Positions 17,099-25,838 of a stretch of 64,000 nt of DNA are shown here, one piece after another. The translations under genes and the position numbers were made by a program. This DNA is from GCA-2684655 sp045105235 (GTDB lineage: Bacteria > Planctomycetota > UBA1135 > UBA2386), in contig JBGCDH010000032.1 of the NCBI GenBank assembly GCA_045105235.1, positions 186,001-250,000 of the forward strand. The letters are read 5' to 3'. The notes under the pieces are model-generated. The model did no database searches. It was not told the DNA's origin and saw only the letters and a program-made list of their open reading frames with translations. Every line of letters starts with the position of its first letter. Position 1 is the first letter of the stretch.

Positions 17099-18334
17099 TC
17101 AGAATCGCGCCACGAACTGGGCGCCGCCGCCGCCGAAGGCTAGCTCGTCGAGCTGCGCGGTCACGATGATGACCAAGAACGCGTTCTCCGAAAAATCCCA
17201 GCGCGTGTTCCAGGCGAGCTTGCCTTCGAAGCGCGAGCGGTCGCGCGTCTCCAGGCCGTCGCGGAAAGCGTCCTGTACGTGGCCTGCGAATAGCTGCGGC
17301 TCGAACGACAGTTTGTCGTCCATGCGCAGGTGCATGCGAGCGATGCCGAACCACTCGCGGCGGTTGGTCCGCAGGTCCATGGCTGGATCGTTCGGTCGTA
17401 GGCCGGACTCGCGGTGGTAGGTGTGCAGCAGGCCGACGGACCAAGGCGTGCTGCCGTCGTGCCAGTATTCGGCGCGCGCCTGCACAAACGTGCGGTGAAA
17501 GTGCTCGCGCAGCGGGTCGTTCGCCATCGCAGGTGCCAGCGTCTTGTCGGTGTATTCGGCTTCGACGGCGCCAACGAGCGACGCATTCTCGCCGAGCTTC
17601 TGGCGGACTTCGGCCGTTGCGATGTAGCGCTCGAAGTCCAGTTGGGCCTCGTCGGCAAGCCGCTGCGCGCGCATCGGCAGCTGCGCCCCGACGTCAAAGG
17701 CAACGCGTAGATCGTTCTTGTCGCCGAACGCGCCGGCGAGCTGCAGACCGTAGGGCGCCTGCAGGTAGTCCGTGGTGCGGCTCTTCTCGCTCGGTGCGTC
17801 AACCAGGGTGAGCAGCGCGCGCAGTCCATCGTCGCCATCGCGGAAGAAGAAGCCGCCAAACGAGATGTCGATGTTGCCCTTGTCGGCAAACGGGGTGCCC
17901 TGAGCGATGAGCTGTGTTTCGTCGTCGAGCGCGTAGCGAAGGCCAATGGCGTTGCGCACGAAGCGCGCATCGCGGTGTTCGCCTTGCAGCACGTGGTAGT
18001 CGAAAGCGACGCCGTCGCCTAGCTGCAGCGAGTGGTCGATGCGGCCTTCAAAGGTGAAGTCGCGGCTCGTGACCGAACCAACCGCATAGCGCACCTGATT
18101 GCCCCACAGCTGTAGCCCGCGGTCATGCCACGGCGGCGTGACGACGTAGGAAAAGCGGTCGAGGAAGTACTCGGTGCCCTGCGAAAAGTTGCGTCGCACG
18201 CCCTCTTCTTCAAAGCCGAGCCAGACGGCGCGGTTGAGATGTTGAGCGTATGCCGTGCGGCCGACGGTCGTCAGGGCTAGCAGCGTGCAAACGGCGCCGG
18301 CGGTGTTTCGGGCCCGCCTTCGGAAACGCTGCAC
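17099..18334 (-). CDS. predicted outer-membrane beta-barrel protein
   Basis: A 411-residue protein with an Arg-rich signal peptide ending TAYAQ near residue 31. The rest is a succession of amphipathic strands with many Tyr/Phe/Trp residues (LQLWGNQVRYAVGSVTSRDF, WFGIARMHLRMDDKLSFEPQ), ending QFVARF, the C-terminal aromatic typical of BAM substrates. No family name recognised; it could be a porin-like or alginate-export-like barrel. The start is GTG 18334, one nucleotide after the stop of the upstream lipoprotein gene, so the two are co-transcribed. Confidence 0.75.
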   Translation of the reverse strand: MQRFRRRARNTAGAVCTLLALTTVGRTAYAQHLNRAVWLGFEEEGVRRNFSQGTEYFLDRFSYVVTPPWHDRGLQLWGNQVRYAVGSVTSRDFTFEGRIDHSLQLGDGVAFDYHVLQGEHRDARFVRNAIGLRYALDDETQLIAQGTPFADKGNIDISFGGFFFRDGDDGLRALLTLVDAPSEKSRTTDYLQAPYGLQLAGAFGDKNDLRVAFDVGAQLPMRAQRLADEAQLDFERYIATAEVRQKLGENASLVGAVEAEYTDKTLAPAMANDPLREHFHRTFVQARAEYWHDGSTPWSVGLLHTYHRESGLRPNDPAMDLRTNRREWFGIARMHLRMDDKLSFEPQLFAGHVQDAFRDGLETRDRSRFEGKLAWNTRWDFSENAFLVIIVTAQLDELAFGGGGAQFVARF

Positions 18335-18335
18335 G

Positions 18336-18731
18336 CTATTTTTCGACGCGCTGCCAGCCGGAGCGATCCATCATCAGGCTGTCGACCCAGCCGTCGGGGT
18401 GCTCCACCTCAAGGTGGACGTAGCCCGTGCCGTTGCCGTCCCAGGCATCGTCGAGCCAGAAGTGGTAGGGATCGGTGACCAGGAAGTCGCCGACCATCGC
18501 TCCCACAAGCATGACGGGGTAAACGGGCACGACCCACATCGCGGCGTTGAGCCACGGGCTGTTGACGTAGATCTTGTGATCCCAGTCGTCGACGGAGCGG
18601 CGCAGCTGGTGTGGGCCGGCGGCGCAGGAGCCCAAAACTGTCGCCGCAAGCAGCGTCGCAGCGAGTCGTGTCAGCTGCGTGGGGCGGCGTGAGGGGCGGA
18701 TCGAGCAGTCGCGAACGGATGCGGTCGGCAT
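18336..18731 (-). CDS. small DUF3332-like lipoprotein
   Basis: A 131-residue protein. After an Arg-rich start it has a hydrophobic stretch ending AATVLGSC, a lipobox-like site. The mature part (HQLRRSVDDWDHKIYVNS, then the hydrophobic segment AAMWVVPVYPVMLVGAMVGD and DPYHFWLDDAW) resembles DUF3332 lipoproteins, which share a short acylated N-terminus, a DW motif and a membrane-like segment. Function unknown. Directly upstream of, and abutting, the barrel gene. Confidence 0.65.
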   Translation of the reverse strand: MPTASVRDCSIRPSRRPTQLTRLAATLLAATVLGSCAAGPHQLRRSVDDWDHKIYVNSPWLNAAMWVVPVYPVMLVGAMVGDFLVTDPYHFWLDDAWDGNGTGYVHLEVEHPDGWVDSLMMDRSGWQRVEK

Positions 18732-18764
18732 CCCGGCATCGTAGCCTCTCGACCCGGCTGTGCC

Positions 18765-19343
18765 TCAACTGTCGATGCGAGTGTGTTGGCGTCGCCGGAC
18801 TTCGAGCGATCCGCCGTCGAGGCCGATGCGACACAAGAACACCTCGCCGTGGCGGTTGCGCACAACCAAGTGCCAGTATTCCTCGCGCACCGGCCCGGAC
18901 ACGATTTCGGCTCGGTCGACAAAGGTGCCGCTGGCAAGCGCCGCGCTCAGCACGTGTTCGGGCACCTTGGCGAGGGGCACGGTGTGGGAGCGCTCGAGCA
19001 CGTTGCCGTCCCGGTCGACCAAGAGGGAGCGGACGTGCTCGATGGGCTGCGCGTAAGATTTTTCGACTCGGTAGCCGATCCCGCGCTCGCCGCGCTCCCA
19101 GCCGCAAAACTCGAGTTCGCCGTCCGGTGCGATGCCGTCACAGGTTGTGCGTGCTCGTGCGGGTAGCTCCCGATACTCGATCGGGGCGGCCACGCTCAGG
19201 ATCTCACTGCCGGCAAGGGTCATGCGGGCAGTCGCACCCGGGGTGGCGCCGGCCAGCAGTTCGGTCGCGTTTGGGGCTGGGGCGCTGGCGCACCCGGCGA
19301 GCAGGGCGAGGCACGGAGAGCTAAGCCTGAGGTGTCGACGCAT
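18765..19343 (-). CDS. predicted lipoprotein of unknown function
   Basis: A 192-residue protein starting MRRHLRLSSPCLALLAGCAS, with the lipobox LLAGC. The ATG at 19343 is preferred over a longer open frame that runs antisense into the cyclodeaminase gene. The mature part contains Cys pairs (CDGIAPDGELEFCGWERGER) and the segment EEYWHLVVRNRHGEVFLCR. No domain recognised. It ends 33 bp before the start of the DUF3332-like gene on the same strand and may share its transcript. Confidence 0.7.
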   Translation of the reverse strand: MRRHLRLSSPCLALLAGCASAPAPNATELLAGATPGATARMTLAGSEILSVAAPIEYRELPARARTTCDGIAPDGELEFCGWERGERGIGYRVEKSYAQPIEHVRSLLVDRDGNVLERSHTVPLAKVPEHVLSAALASGTFVDRAEIVSGPVREEYWHLVVRNRHGEVFLCRIGLDGGSLEVRRRQHTRIDS

Positions 19344-19434
19344 GAACGAACTGTCCTGAACCATGCCCTGGAGCGCAAGGAAGCGCCTCCGGGCTTGAAC
19401 CCGTCCGCCTGGTGCCGACACTGTTCGGCTGAAA

Positions 19435-20058
19435 ATGATCGACCAACCCTTCGAGCAACTCGTCGACTCCCTTGCCCAAAAGACACCTACGCCGGGTGGT
19501 GGAGCGGCGGCCGCGATGGCCGGGTGCATGGGCACCTCGCTGTTCTTGATGACCGTGCGGTTCTCCCGCGGCAAGAAGGCCAACGTGGACCGTGATGACG
19601 ACCTGGCGCGCGTCGAGGTGCTGCTGGATGACCACCTGAAGCGTCTCAAGCCGATGGCGGAGCGTGACTGCAGCGCGTTTGATCGGGTCTCGGCGGCCTA
19701 CGGCATGCCCAAGGCCTCGGACGCCGACAAAGAGCTTCGCAACAAGGCGATCCAGGAAGCGATGGTCGGTGCCATGGTCGTGCCAGAAGAAACCCAGGCG
19801 ATGATCCGCGACGTCTTTGTTGGCATGGAGCAGGTCATCGACTGCATCGGCAAGAACATCGTCAGTGACCTTGCGTCGGGCGCTGCGTTGCTGCTTGCGG
19901 CAGCCGAGGGTGCCTTCTTGAACGTGCGCATCAACGCGGGATTCCTGTCCGATCGCGAGCTTGCGGATCGCACGATGCATCGGGCGACTCAAGTGCGCGA
20001 AGAGATCAGCTCCTACCAAAACGCGATTGCCGTCGCCGTCGACGGAAAGCTCGGATGA
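19435..20058 (+). CDS. cyclodeaminase/cyclohydrolase family protein
   Basis: A 207-residue all-helical protein of the formiminotransferase-cyclodeaminase / methenyltetrahydrofolate cyclohydrolase fold. The family motif TPTPGGGAAAAMAGCMGTSL lies at residues 17-36, and the C-terminal half has DLASGAALLLAAAEGAFLNV, INAGFL and SSYQNAI. Members act in folate one-carbon chemistry, either deaminating formiminotetrahydrofolate or opening methenyltetrahydrofolate. No formiminotransferase domain is attached and no histidine-degradation gene is near, so the substrate is uncertain. Overlaps the gpmI start by 4 bp (ATGA). Confidence 0.9.
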   Translation: MIDQPFEQLVDSLAQKTPTPGGGAAAAMAGCMGTSLFLMTVRFSRGKKANVDRDDDLARVEVLLDDHLKRLKPMAERDCSAFDRVSAAYGMPKASDADKELRNKAIQEAMVGAMVVPEETQAMIRDVFVGMEQVIDCIGKNIVSDLASGAALLLAAAEGAFLNVRINAGFLSDRELADRTMHRATQVREEISSYQNAIAVAVDGKLG

Positions 20059-21611
20059 GCGCTTTCGCCAAAGGCGGCCGCGCGCCGCTGCTGCTGTGCG
20101 TTCTCGACGGGTTTGGCGAAGCGGAGGCCGGCCCGGGCAACGCGATTACGACAGCTCAGCCACGCTACTGGAACGAGCTGCGTCAACGCTTTCCGTCGAC
20201 GCTGCTGTCGGCAAGCGGCGAGGACGTTGGTTTGCCGTGTGGCCTGATGGGCAACAGCGAAGTCGGGCACCTCAACATCGGTGCAGGCCGCGTCGTCTAC
20301 CAAGAAATCACGCGTATCGACAAGTCGATCGCCGATGGGGAGTTTGTGCAGAATGAAGCGCTGCTCTCCGCCTGCAAGGCGGCGCTTGCCAACAACTCGA
20401 CGCTGCACCTGTTTGGCCTCGTGTCCGATGGCGGCGTGCACAGCAGTGATCGCCACCTGCGCGTCTTGCTTGAGATGGCGAAGCAGCAGGGGCTCAGCGG
20501 CGACCGCGTCTGCCTGCATGCATTCTTGGACGGACGCGATACCTCGCCGCGGTCGGCGCAGGGCTACATCGAGACCGTTGAGGGGTGGATGCGCGAGCTT
20601 GGTGTTGGCCGCATTGCGACCGTGATCGGGCGCTACTACGCGATGGACCGCGACAAGCGCTGGGAGCGTGTGCAGCTAGCTTACGATGCGCTGTCGATTG
20701 GCCGCGGCGACGCGGCGGCTTCGGCCCAGGCCGCGATTGCGGCTGCCTACGAGCGCGGCGAAAACGATGAGTTCGTCAAGCCGGCGATCATCGGCTCGCC
20801 CGACCACGGGCGCGTGCGCACGGGCGATGCGGTGGTGTTCTTCAACTACCGCACCGACCGCGCGCGGCAGCTGACCGAAGCCTTCGCGAGCCACGACTTT
20901 GCCGCCTTCCCGCGGGCGTCGTTTCCGGTCGTGCACTTCGTCACGATGACGCGCTACCGGGAGGATTTTCCGTGCCCGATCGCATTTCCGCCGCAGCACC
21001 TGAAGGGCATCTTCCCGCAGGTCGTCAGTTCGGCGGGGCTGTCGCAGCTGCGCATTGCCGAGACGGAAAAGTATGCGCACGTGACGTTCTTCCTGTCGGG
21101 AGGCGACGAGCGCGAGCTGCCGGGCGAGCGTCGTTTGCTGGTGCCAAGCCCCAAGGTTGCGACCTACGATCTGCAGCCGGAGATGTCGGCGGTGCAGGTT
21201 ACCGATTCGCTGCTGCAAGAGCTGGAGTCCGATCGCGCGCCCGACGTGACCATCCTAAACTTTGCGAACGCCGACATGGTTGGCCACAGCGGCATCATCG
21301 ACGCGGCTGTGCGCGCGGTGCAGACGATCGACCAGTGCCTGTCGCGCATCGTGCCCGCGTTCTTGGCGCGCGGCGGCACCGCTGCGATCACGGCCGATCA
21401 CGGCAACGTCGAGCAGATGTTGGACCTCGGCGATGGCCAGGTGCACACGGCGCACACGACCAATCCGGTGCCGCTGTTGATCTGTTCCGAAGCCATGCGG
21501 AACCGCGCGATGAAGCCGCAAGGGCGTCTCTGCGACATTGCGACTACGCTATTGCCAATCCTCGGGCTCGATCGCGCCGAGGGGATGGATGGTGTCGACT
21601 TGTTCGCATGA
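20055..21611 (+). CDS. gpmI: 2,3-bisphosphoglycerate-independent phosphoglycerate mutase
   Basis: A 518-residue glycolytic enzyme that interconverts 3- and 2-phosphoglycerate using two Mn ions. The expected metal-site residues are present: Asp18 in VLDGFG, the phosphorylated Ser68 in MGNSEVGHLNIGAG, HAFLDGRDTSPRSA, the MDRDKRWERV region, NFANADMVGHSG and TADHGNVEQM. Length is normal for the family (about 510). Translationally coupled to the cyclodeaminase gene and followed after 10 bp by the M28 peptidase gene, so the three form an operon. Confidence 0.97.
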   Translation: MSAFAKGGRAPLLLCVLDGFGEAEAGPGNAITTAQPRYWNELRQRFPSTLLSASGEDVGLPCGLMGNSEVGHLNIGAGRVVYQEITRIDKSIADGEFVQNEALLSACKAALANNSTLHLFGLVSDGGVHSSDRHLRVLLEMAKQQGLSGDRVCLHAFLDGRDTSPRSAQGYIETVEGWMRELGVGRIATVIGRYYAMDRDKRWERVQLAYDALSIGRGDAAASAQAAIAAAYERGENDEFVKPAIIGSPDHGRVRTGDAVVFFNYRTDRARQLTEAFASHDFAAFPRASFPVVHFVTMTRYREDFPCPIAFPPQHLKGIFPQVVSSAGLSQLRIAETEKYAHVTFFLSGGDERELPGERRLLVPSPKVATYDLQPEMSAVQVTDSLLQELESDRAPDVTILNFANADMVGHSGIIDAAVRAVQTIDQCLSRIVPAFLARGGTAAITADHGNVEQMLDLGDGQVHTAHTTNPVPLLICSEAMRNRAMKPQGRLCDIATTLLPILGLDRAEGMDGVDLFA

Positions 21612-21621
21612 GGTGTTCTGG

Positions 21622-23025
21622 ATGATGGCTGCCCGCTTCGGTGTTGTTTCTGCGGCTTTGCTGGCCGCTCTCTTGGGTCCAGCAATGGCTCGTGCCCAGG
21701 ACGGTGGCGGCGCGACGCTTGCGAAGGCGCCAATCGATGCGCGTATCCGTGCCGCAATCGCCGAAGTCGACGCCGCCCGGATCGAAGCGGATGTGCGCAA
21801 GCTCTGTGGCTTCGGCACGCGGCACGTGCTGTCGCGGACCGACAGCGACACGGAGGGCACTGGAGCAGCGCGGCGCTGGCTCAAGGCCGAATACGAACGG
21901 ATCGCGGCCGGCAACAACCGCCTGACGGTGCGCTTTCAGAACGCAACGGTGCCGTGCACGCGCCGAGGCATGCCGAGTGAGGTTGACCTGGTCAACGTTG
22001 TCGCGACGCTGCGCGGCACGACGGATCCCGAGCGGATCTACGTTGTCAGCGGCCACTACGACTCGCGCAACGGCGACGGTGGCGACGGCAAGGCTGCTGC
22101 GCCTGGGGCGGTGGATGACGCTTCGGGCACGGCCGTGGCGCTCGAAGCGTGTCGGGTGCTGAGCAAGCAGTCGTTCGCCGCGACGATCCTGTTTTGTGCC
22201 TACGACGGCGAGGAGCAGGGATTGCTCGGCTCTAAGGCCCATGCGACGCTCCTGGCGGAGGGCGACGCGGCTGTCGACGGCATGATCACGTGCGACATTG
22301 TCGGCAATTCGCGCGGCATGGATGGGCAGCTCTACGACGGCTTTGTGCGCTGCTTTAGCTATGCCCCGACCGGCTCCGACAGCTTTGGTCGCAGCCTCGC
22401 GCGCGTGCTTTCGCGAGCCGGCAGGGGCTACGTCGATGACTTTGACGTCAAGCTCATCTTCCGCGGCGATCGCTACGGGCGCGGCGGCGACCACCGCTCG
22501 TTCTTCGATCAGGGCTATCCCGCGATCCGTTTGACGGAGCCGCGTGAAGACTTCTCACGGCAGCACCAGAACATCCGTGATCGTGACGGCAAGCCTTACG
22601 GCGACCTGCCGGACTACGCCGACTTCGACTACTCGGCAAACGTCGCGAGGATCGTGGTTGCGTCGCTGGCCGAGCTGGCATCTGCCCCGCCGCCGCCGCT
22701 TTGTAGCAACGCCAGGCTGGCCCGTGACGCCTACGACACGCTGCTGGTCTACCAACCGCAAGATCCGGCAGTCCGCGTTGAGTTCGTCGTGCGTGAGACA
22801 ACCGAGCCGGATTGGACTGCCGTGATCGGAATGGACGAAGCGGAGATTCAGCCGACGCGCTCGGGCCGCCTGCTGGCGCGACTCAAGGGGGTTTGCCTTG
22901 ACGATGTGGTGGTCGGCGTGCGTTCGGTCGGGCGTGACGGTGCCCGCAGCCGGGTCGCGACACCGCCGGAGCCGGACCGGTTTGCCCAGCGACAGAAAAG
23001 CAACCGCACGCGCCGCGGGCGCTGA
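21622..23025 (+). CDS. secreted M28-family zinc aminopeptidase
   Basis: A 467-residue exported peptidase, 10 bp after gpmI. The signal peptide is MMAARFGVVSAALLAALLGP, cleaved near ARAQ. The M28 double-zinc site reads SGHYDSRNG, PGAVDDASGTAVALE, YDGEEQGLLGS, TCDIVGN and GGDHRSFFDQGYPA in order. A short beta-rich C-terminal domain (about 375-460) follows. Two ATG codons in tandem (21622 and 21625) could serve. The C-terminus is Arg/Lys-rich (KSNRTRRGR). Confidence 0.92.
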   Translation: MMAARFGVVSAALLAALLGPAMARAQDGGGATLAKAPIDARIRAAIAEVDAARIEADVRKLCGFGTRHVLSRTDSDTEGTGAARRWLKAEYERIAAGNNRLTVRFQNATVPCTRRGMPSEVDLVNVVATLRGTTDPERIYVVSGHYDSRNGDGGDGKAAAPGAVDDASGTAVALEACRVLSKQSFAATILFCAYDGEEQGLLGSKAHATLLAEGDAAVDGMITCDIVGNSRGMDGQLYDGFVRCFSYAPTGSDSFGRSLARVLSRAGRGYVDDFDVKLIFRGDRYGRGGDHRSFFDQGYPAIRLTEPREDFSRQHQNIRDRDGKPYGDLPDYADFDYSANVARIVVASLAELASAPPPPLCSNARLARDAYDTLLVYQPQDPAVRVEFVVRETTEPDWTAVIGMDEAEIQPTRSGRLLARLKGVCLDDVVVGVRSVGRDGARSRVATPPEPDRFAQRQKSNRTRRGR

Positions 23026-23114
23026 GCGCTCTTCGGGCCTAAGATGCGTTGATGATTCGAGGATCGGTGAACCGGCGTTCGGCCGGGCTTTGTCATAGTT
23101 TCGGCGGTGGCCGG

Positions 23115-25838
23115 GTGGCAAAGCCGACTCCTGCGCGCGTCGCAGCTTTGGCAGGCGTGGCCGTCTTGGCTTGCGCAGGGGGCTGCGCCGGCGAGGGCAG
23201 CGACATCGGCCCGCGGCTGCCGCGCCTTCCCGATGCAAGCTCGCGCGTTCTCGTTCTCGACGACCAAAACCGCGGCGTGGTTTCCGCTGCGGTGTCCATC
23301 GTCGGCACCAACCTGCGTGCGGCGACCGGCCGCAATGGCCGCGCCGACTTCTTGTCGTCGCCGTCCGGGACGGTGCTGCTCGATGTCGATGGCTCCGTGG
23401 GTGCCGCGGTGTCGGGCGACGACCTGGCTCGATTGACGGTGGCAATGCCGGTCGTCGGCGGGGATCTGCAGTCGCCGGTGCACCTGCCGAACCTGCCGGC
23501 TTCGACGGCGCAGACGGTGCTTGCAGGCATACAGCCCAGCGCGACGACGGTGACCTCCACCGGCGGTTCGACCCTGACAATTGCCGCCGGCTTGAGTGTT
23601 GGCGCGCCCGATGACGCCGCACAGGTCGAGCTGCGACTCGGCGAGCTGTCGTCTCGAAACCTGCCGGGCGAGCTGCCGCGGGGAAGCGTTACGGGCTTGT
23701 TGTTTGGCCGGGGCGTCTACGTCTCGCCGCCTGACGTTCGGTTTTCGCCGGGTGTCGATCTGTCGGTGCCCGACGATCTTCAGCTCGGCGGCGAACGTGC
23801 CCGGCTCTACTACCTGGATCCGACGACCGGTACGTGGGATCCGGTCGCGTTTCCGCCCGCGGGCACGACGTCGGTGGTGGGCGTCATCACGCGCGGGGGG
23901 CTCTACGCGTTTGGCGCGGACGTTCCCGTCGCGAGCGTGGCGGGTCGCATCGTCAACAGCGCGACGGACACACGTCAAAACGTCGGCGAGGCCACCGTTC
24001 GAGTTGACGGCCGCGTCGCAACGACGGCATCGGACGGGACGTTTGTAGTAGACGATGTCCCGACACGGTTCGGCGACGGCTTGCCGCGGGACACGGTGGT
24101 GGAAGTGTTCGCCGGCGGCTCATGGCTGCCGGCAGTAGCTAGCGCGCCGGTGGCCTTTGAGGCGCTGAGCGGCGGCTTTGAGCCCCTCGGAGACGTGGTG
24201 CTCGACACCGTTCCGTGCGGCAACATCCGCGTGCAGCAAGTGGTCCGCGCGCGCGCGGATCCGCTGCAGCCGGTGCGGTTGAGCTCGCTCGCGGGCGATG
24301 TGGCGCTGGTTTCGTTTGGCGATGCCGAGGGACAGGTCTTGTTCGAAGACGTGCCGGCCGGTTTCTTTGGCTACCAGGAAGGCCGCCGCCGCAGCCGTCT
24401 AGAGGCTCTCTACGGGCAGAGCGTGGCGTTTCAGCCCGCCGGCAACCGCTGGCTGGATGCGTTCCAGTTCTTGTTCCAGCGGCGCTGGTTTCAGGGCAGT
24501 CGGACCTCGCGCGCCTACGTGTGCGATGCCGTTGGCGGCGGCCCGATTGCCGGTGCGGTGCTGGTGCAGGGAGAGCGCTCGGGTGAGGGCTTTGTCGGTG
24601 AAACGCGCGAGAACGGCACGCTGTTCGGCGAGCGCGCCTACGAGCAGCGCGGCACGGTCACGCTGAAGACGGAGCGGGACAGCCGCAGCATCACGCACGC
24701 GGTCTCCATCGAGCTGGCGGACTCCGATCAGTTTGAGTTCCCGATGCAGAGGGTTCTCCGCAGTCCGCTCGGCGCGTTCGATCGCCACGGCGTTCTGGAG
24801 GGTGAGCTTTTGGGGGTGGATCCGTCGCGCGAGCACGCCATCCGCAGCACCCGTCGGCTTGCGCTGCAGGAATGGTGGGATGAGCTTGTCGACGGCGTCT
24901 CGCTGCCGAGTGCGCTGCCCGTGGATGTGGATCCCGCGACGACGCACGGCCCGTTTCGAGTCGGTGTCGCCGTGCCGGGCGGGCACGTTGCGGCGATGGA
25001 GTTCACTTCGGCAGGCGGCGTGGACACGCTGCAGAGCGTTGGTCTACTGCGCAATCTAGAGCCCGAAGAGGCGGCGGTGACCGAGCGCGACATCGTGCTC
25101 GAGTTTGCCGCCGATACGACCTTTACGGTGGTGGGTGGAGCTGCGACCACCGAGCCGGCGATTGTGCCGGCGGACTTCGAGCTCGCGCTCGCCCTCGAAT
25201 TGCCGGCGGGCCCAGCCGTTGGTGGCAACGAGCCAGTGCCGTTGATCGTCGACGTCGCGCGCGACCTCGATGGTTCGCTGGCGCTGGTCGGTCAGAATCT
25301 TCAGCTGACGCTGCCGGCATTGACTGGCTCGCTGCAGGACCACGCGTGGCTCGCCCTGCTCCAGGGATCAACGGAAAGTGCGGGCGTCACCTCGTCGCAC
25401 GCTTCGCTGCTTCGCCTGGCGGATACGAGTGTGCCGGTTGGTGCTTTCCGTTTGCCGGAGCTGCCGACGCTCACATCGCCGGCCGCTGGTTCGACCGTTG
25501 CCGCGCAAGGTCTCCAGGTTGGCTTTTCGCTGCCGGCGAACGCTGTTGGCGGTGTTCTCGAGCTGCGCTCGGAAACGGCGTCGGATCTGCTGCTGTGGGA
25601 TGTCTTTGTTCGCCCCGATCAGCCGGACTTCGCATTCCTGGAGCTTCCGACCGAGGCCGAGAACCCGCTCGTTGCGGGTCGCACCTACACGCTGACCGTG
25701 ACCGCGTGGTTTGGGGACATCGACATTGACTCACCCGATTCGTTTGGTGACTTCGTCGCCTACCGACAGACCATCGATCTGATCGAGGCCGGTGTCCGTC
25801 AAATCTCGCGGCGCTCGATTACGTTCTCGACCAACTGA
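23115..25838 (+). CDS. large CRD-type lipoprotein of unknown function
   Basis: A 907-residue envelope protein. From GTG 23115 it begins VAKPTPARVAALAGVAVLAC, a signal peptide with the lipobox VLAC; an in-frame ATG at 23049 would add 22 residues and make the signal peptide unusually long. Repeated carboxypeptidase-regulatory-like or Big-like beta domains are visible (SSRVLVLDDQNRGVVSAAVS, VAGRIVNSATDTRQNVGEAT with DGTFVVDDVP). A ZU5-like stretch is suggested by ARLYYLDPTTGTWDPVAFPP followed by GVITRGGLYAFG. The stop shares a base with the next start (TGATG), so the retropepsin-like gene is coupled. Probably a surface structural or binding protein. Confidence 0.8.
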   Translation: MAKPTPARVAALAGVAVLACAGGCAGEGSDIGPRLPRLPDASSRVLVLDDQNRGVVSAAVSIVGTNLRAATGRNGRADFLSSPSGTVLLDVDGSVGAAVSGDDLARLTVAMPVVGGDLQSPVHLPNLPASTAQTVLAGIQPSATTVTSTGGSTLTIAAGLSVGAPDDAAQVELRLGELSSRNLPGELPRGSVTGLLFGRGVYVSPPDVRFSPGVDLSVPDDLQLGGERARLYYLDPTTGTWDPVAFPPAGTTSVVGVITRGGLYAFGADVPVASVAGRIVNSATDTRQNVGEATVRVDGRVATTASDGTFVVDDVPTRFGDGLPRDTVVEVFAGGSWLPAVASAPVAFEALSGGFEPLGDVVLDTVPCGNIRVQQVVRARADPLQPVRLSSLAGDVALVSFGDAEGQVLFEDVPAGFFGYQEGRRRSRLEALYGQSVAFQPAGNRWLDAFQFLFQRRWFQGSRTSRAYVCDAVGGGPIAGAVLVQGERSGEGFVGETRENGTLFGERAYEQRGTVTLKTERDSRSITHAVSIELADSDQFEFPMQRVLRSPLGAFDRHGVLEGELLGVDPSREHAIRSTRRLALQEWWDELVDGVSLPSALPVDVDPATTHGPFRVGVAVPGGHVAAMEFTSAGGVDTLQSVGLLRNLEPEEAAVTERDIVLEFAADTTFTVVGGAATTEPAIVPADFELALALELPAGPAVGGNEPVPLIVDVARDLDGSLALVGQNLQLTLPALTGSLQDHAWLALLQGSTESAGVTSSHASLLRLADTSVPVGAFRLPELPTLTSPAAGSTVAAQGLQVGFSLPANAVGGVLELRSETASDLLLWDVFVRPDQPDFAFLELPTEAENPLVAGRTYTLTVTAWFGDIDIDSPDSFGDFVAYRQTIDLIEAGVRQISRRSITFSTN

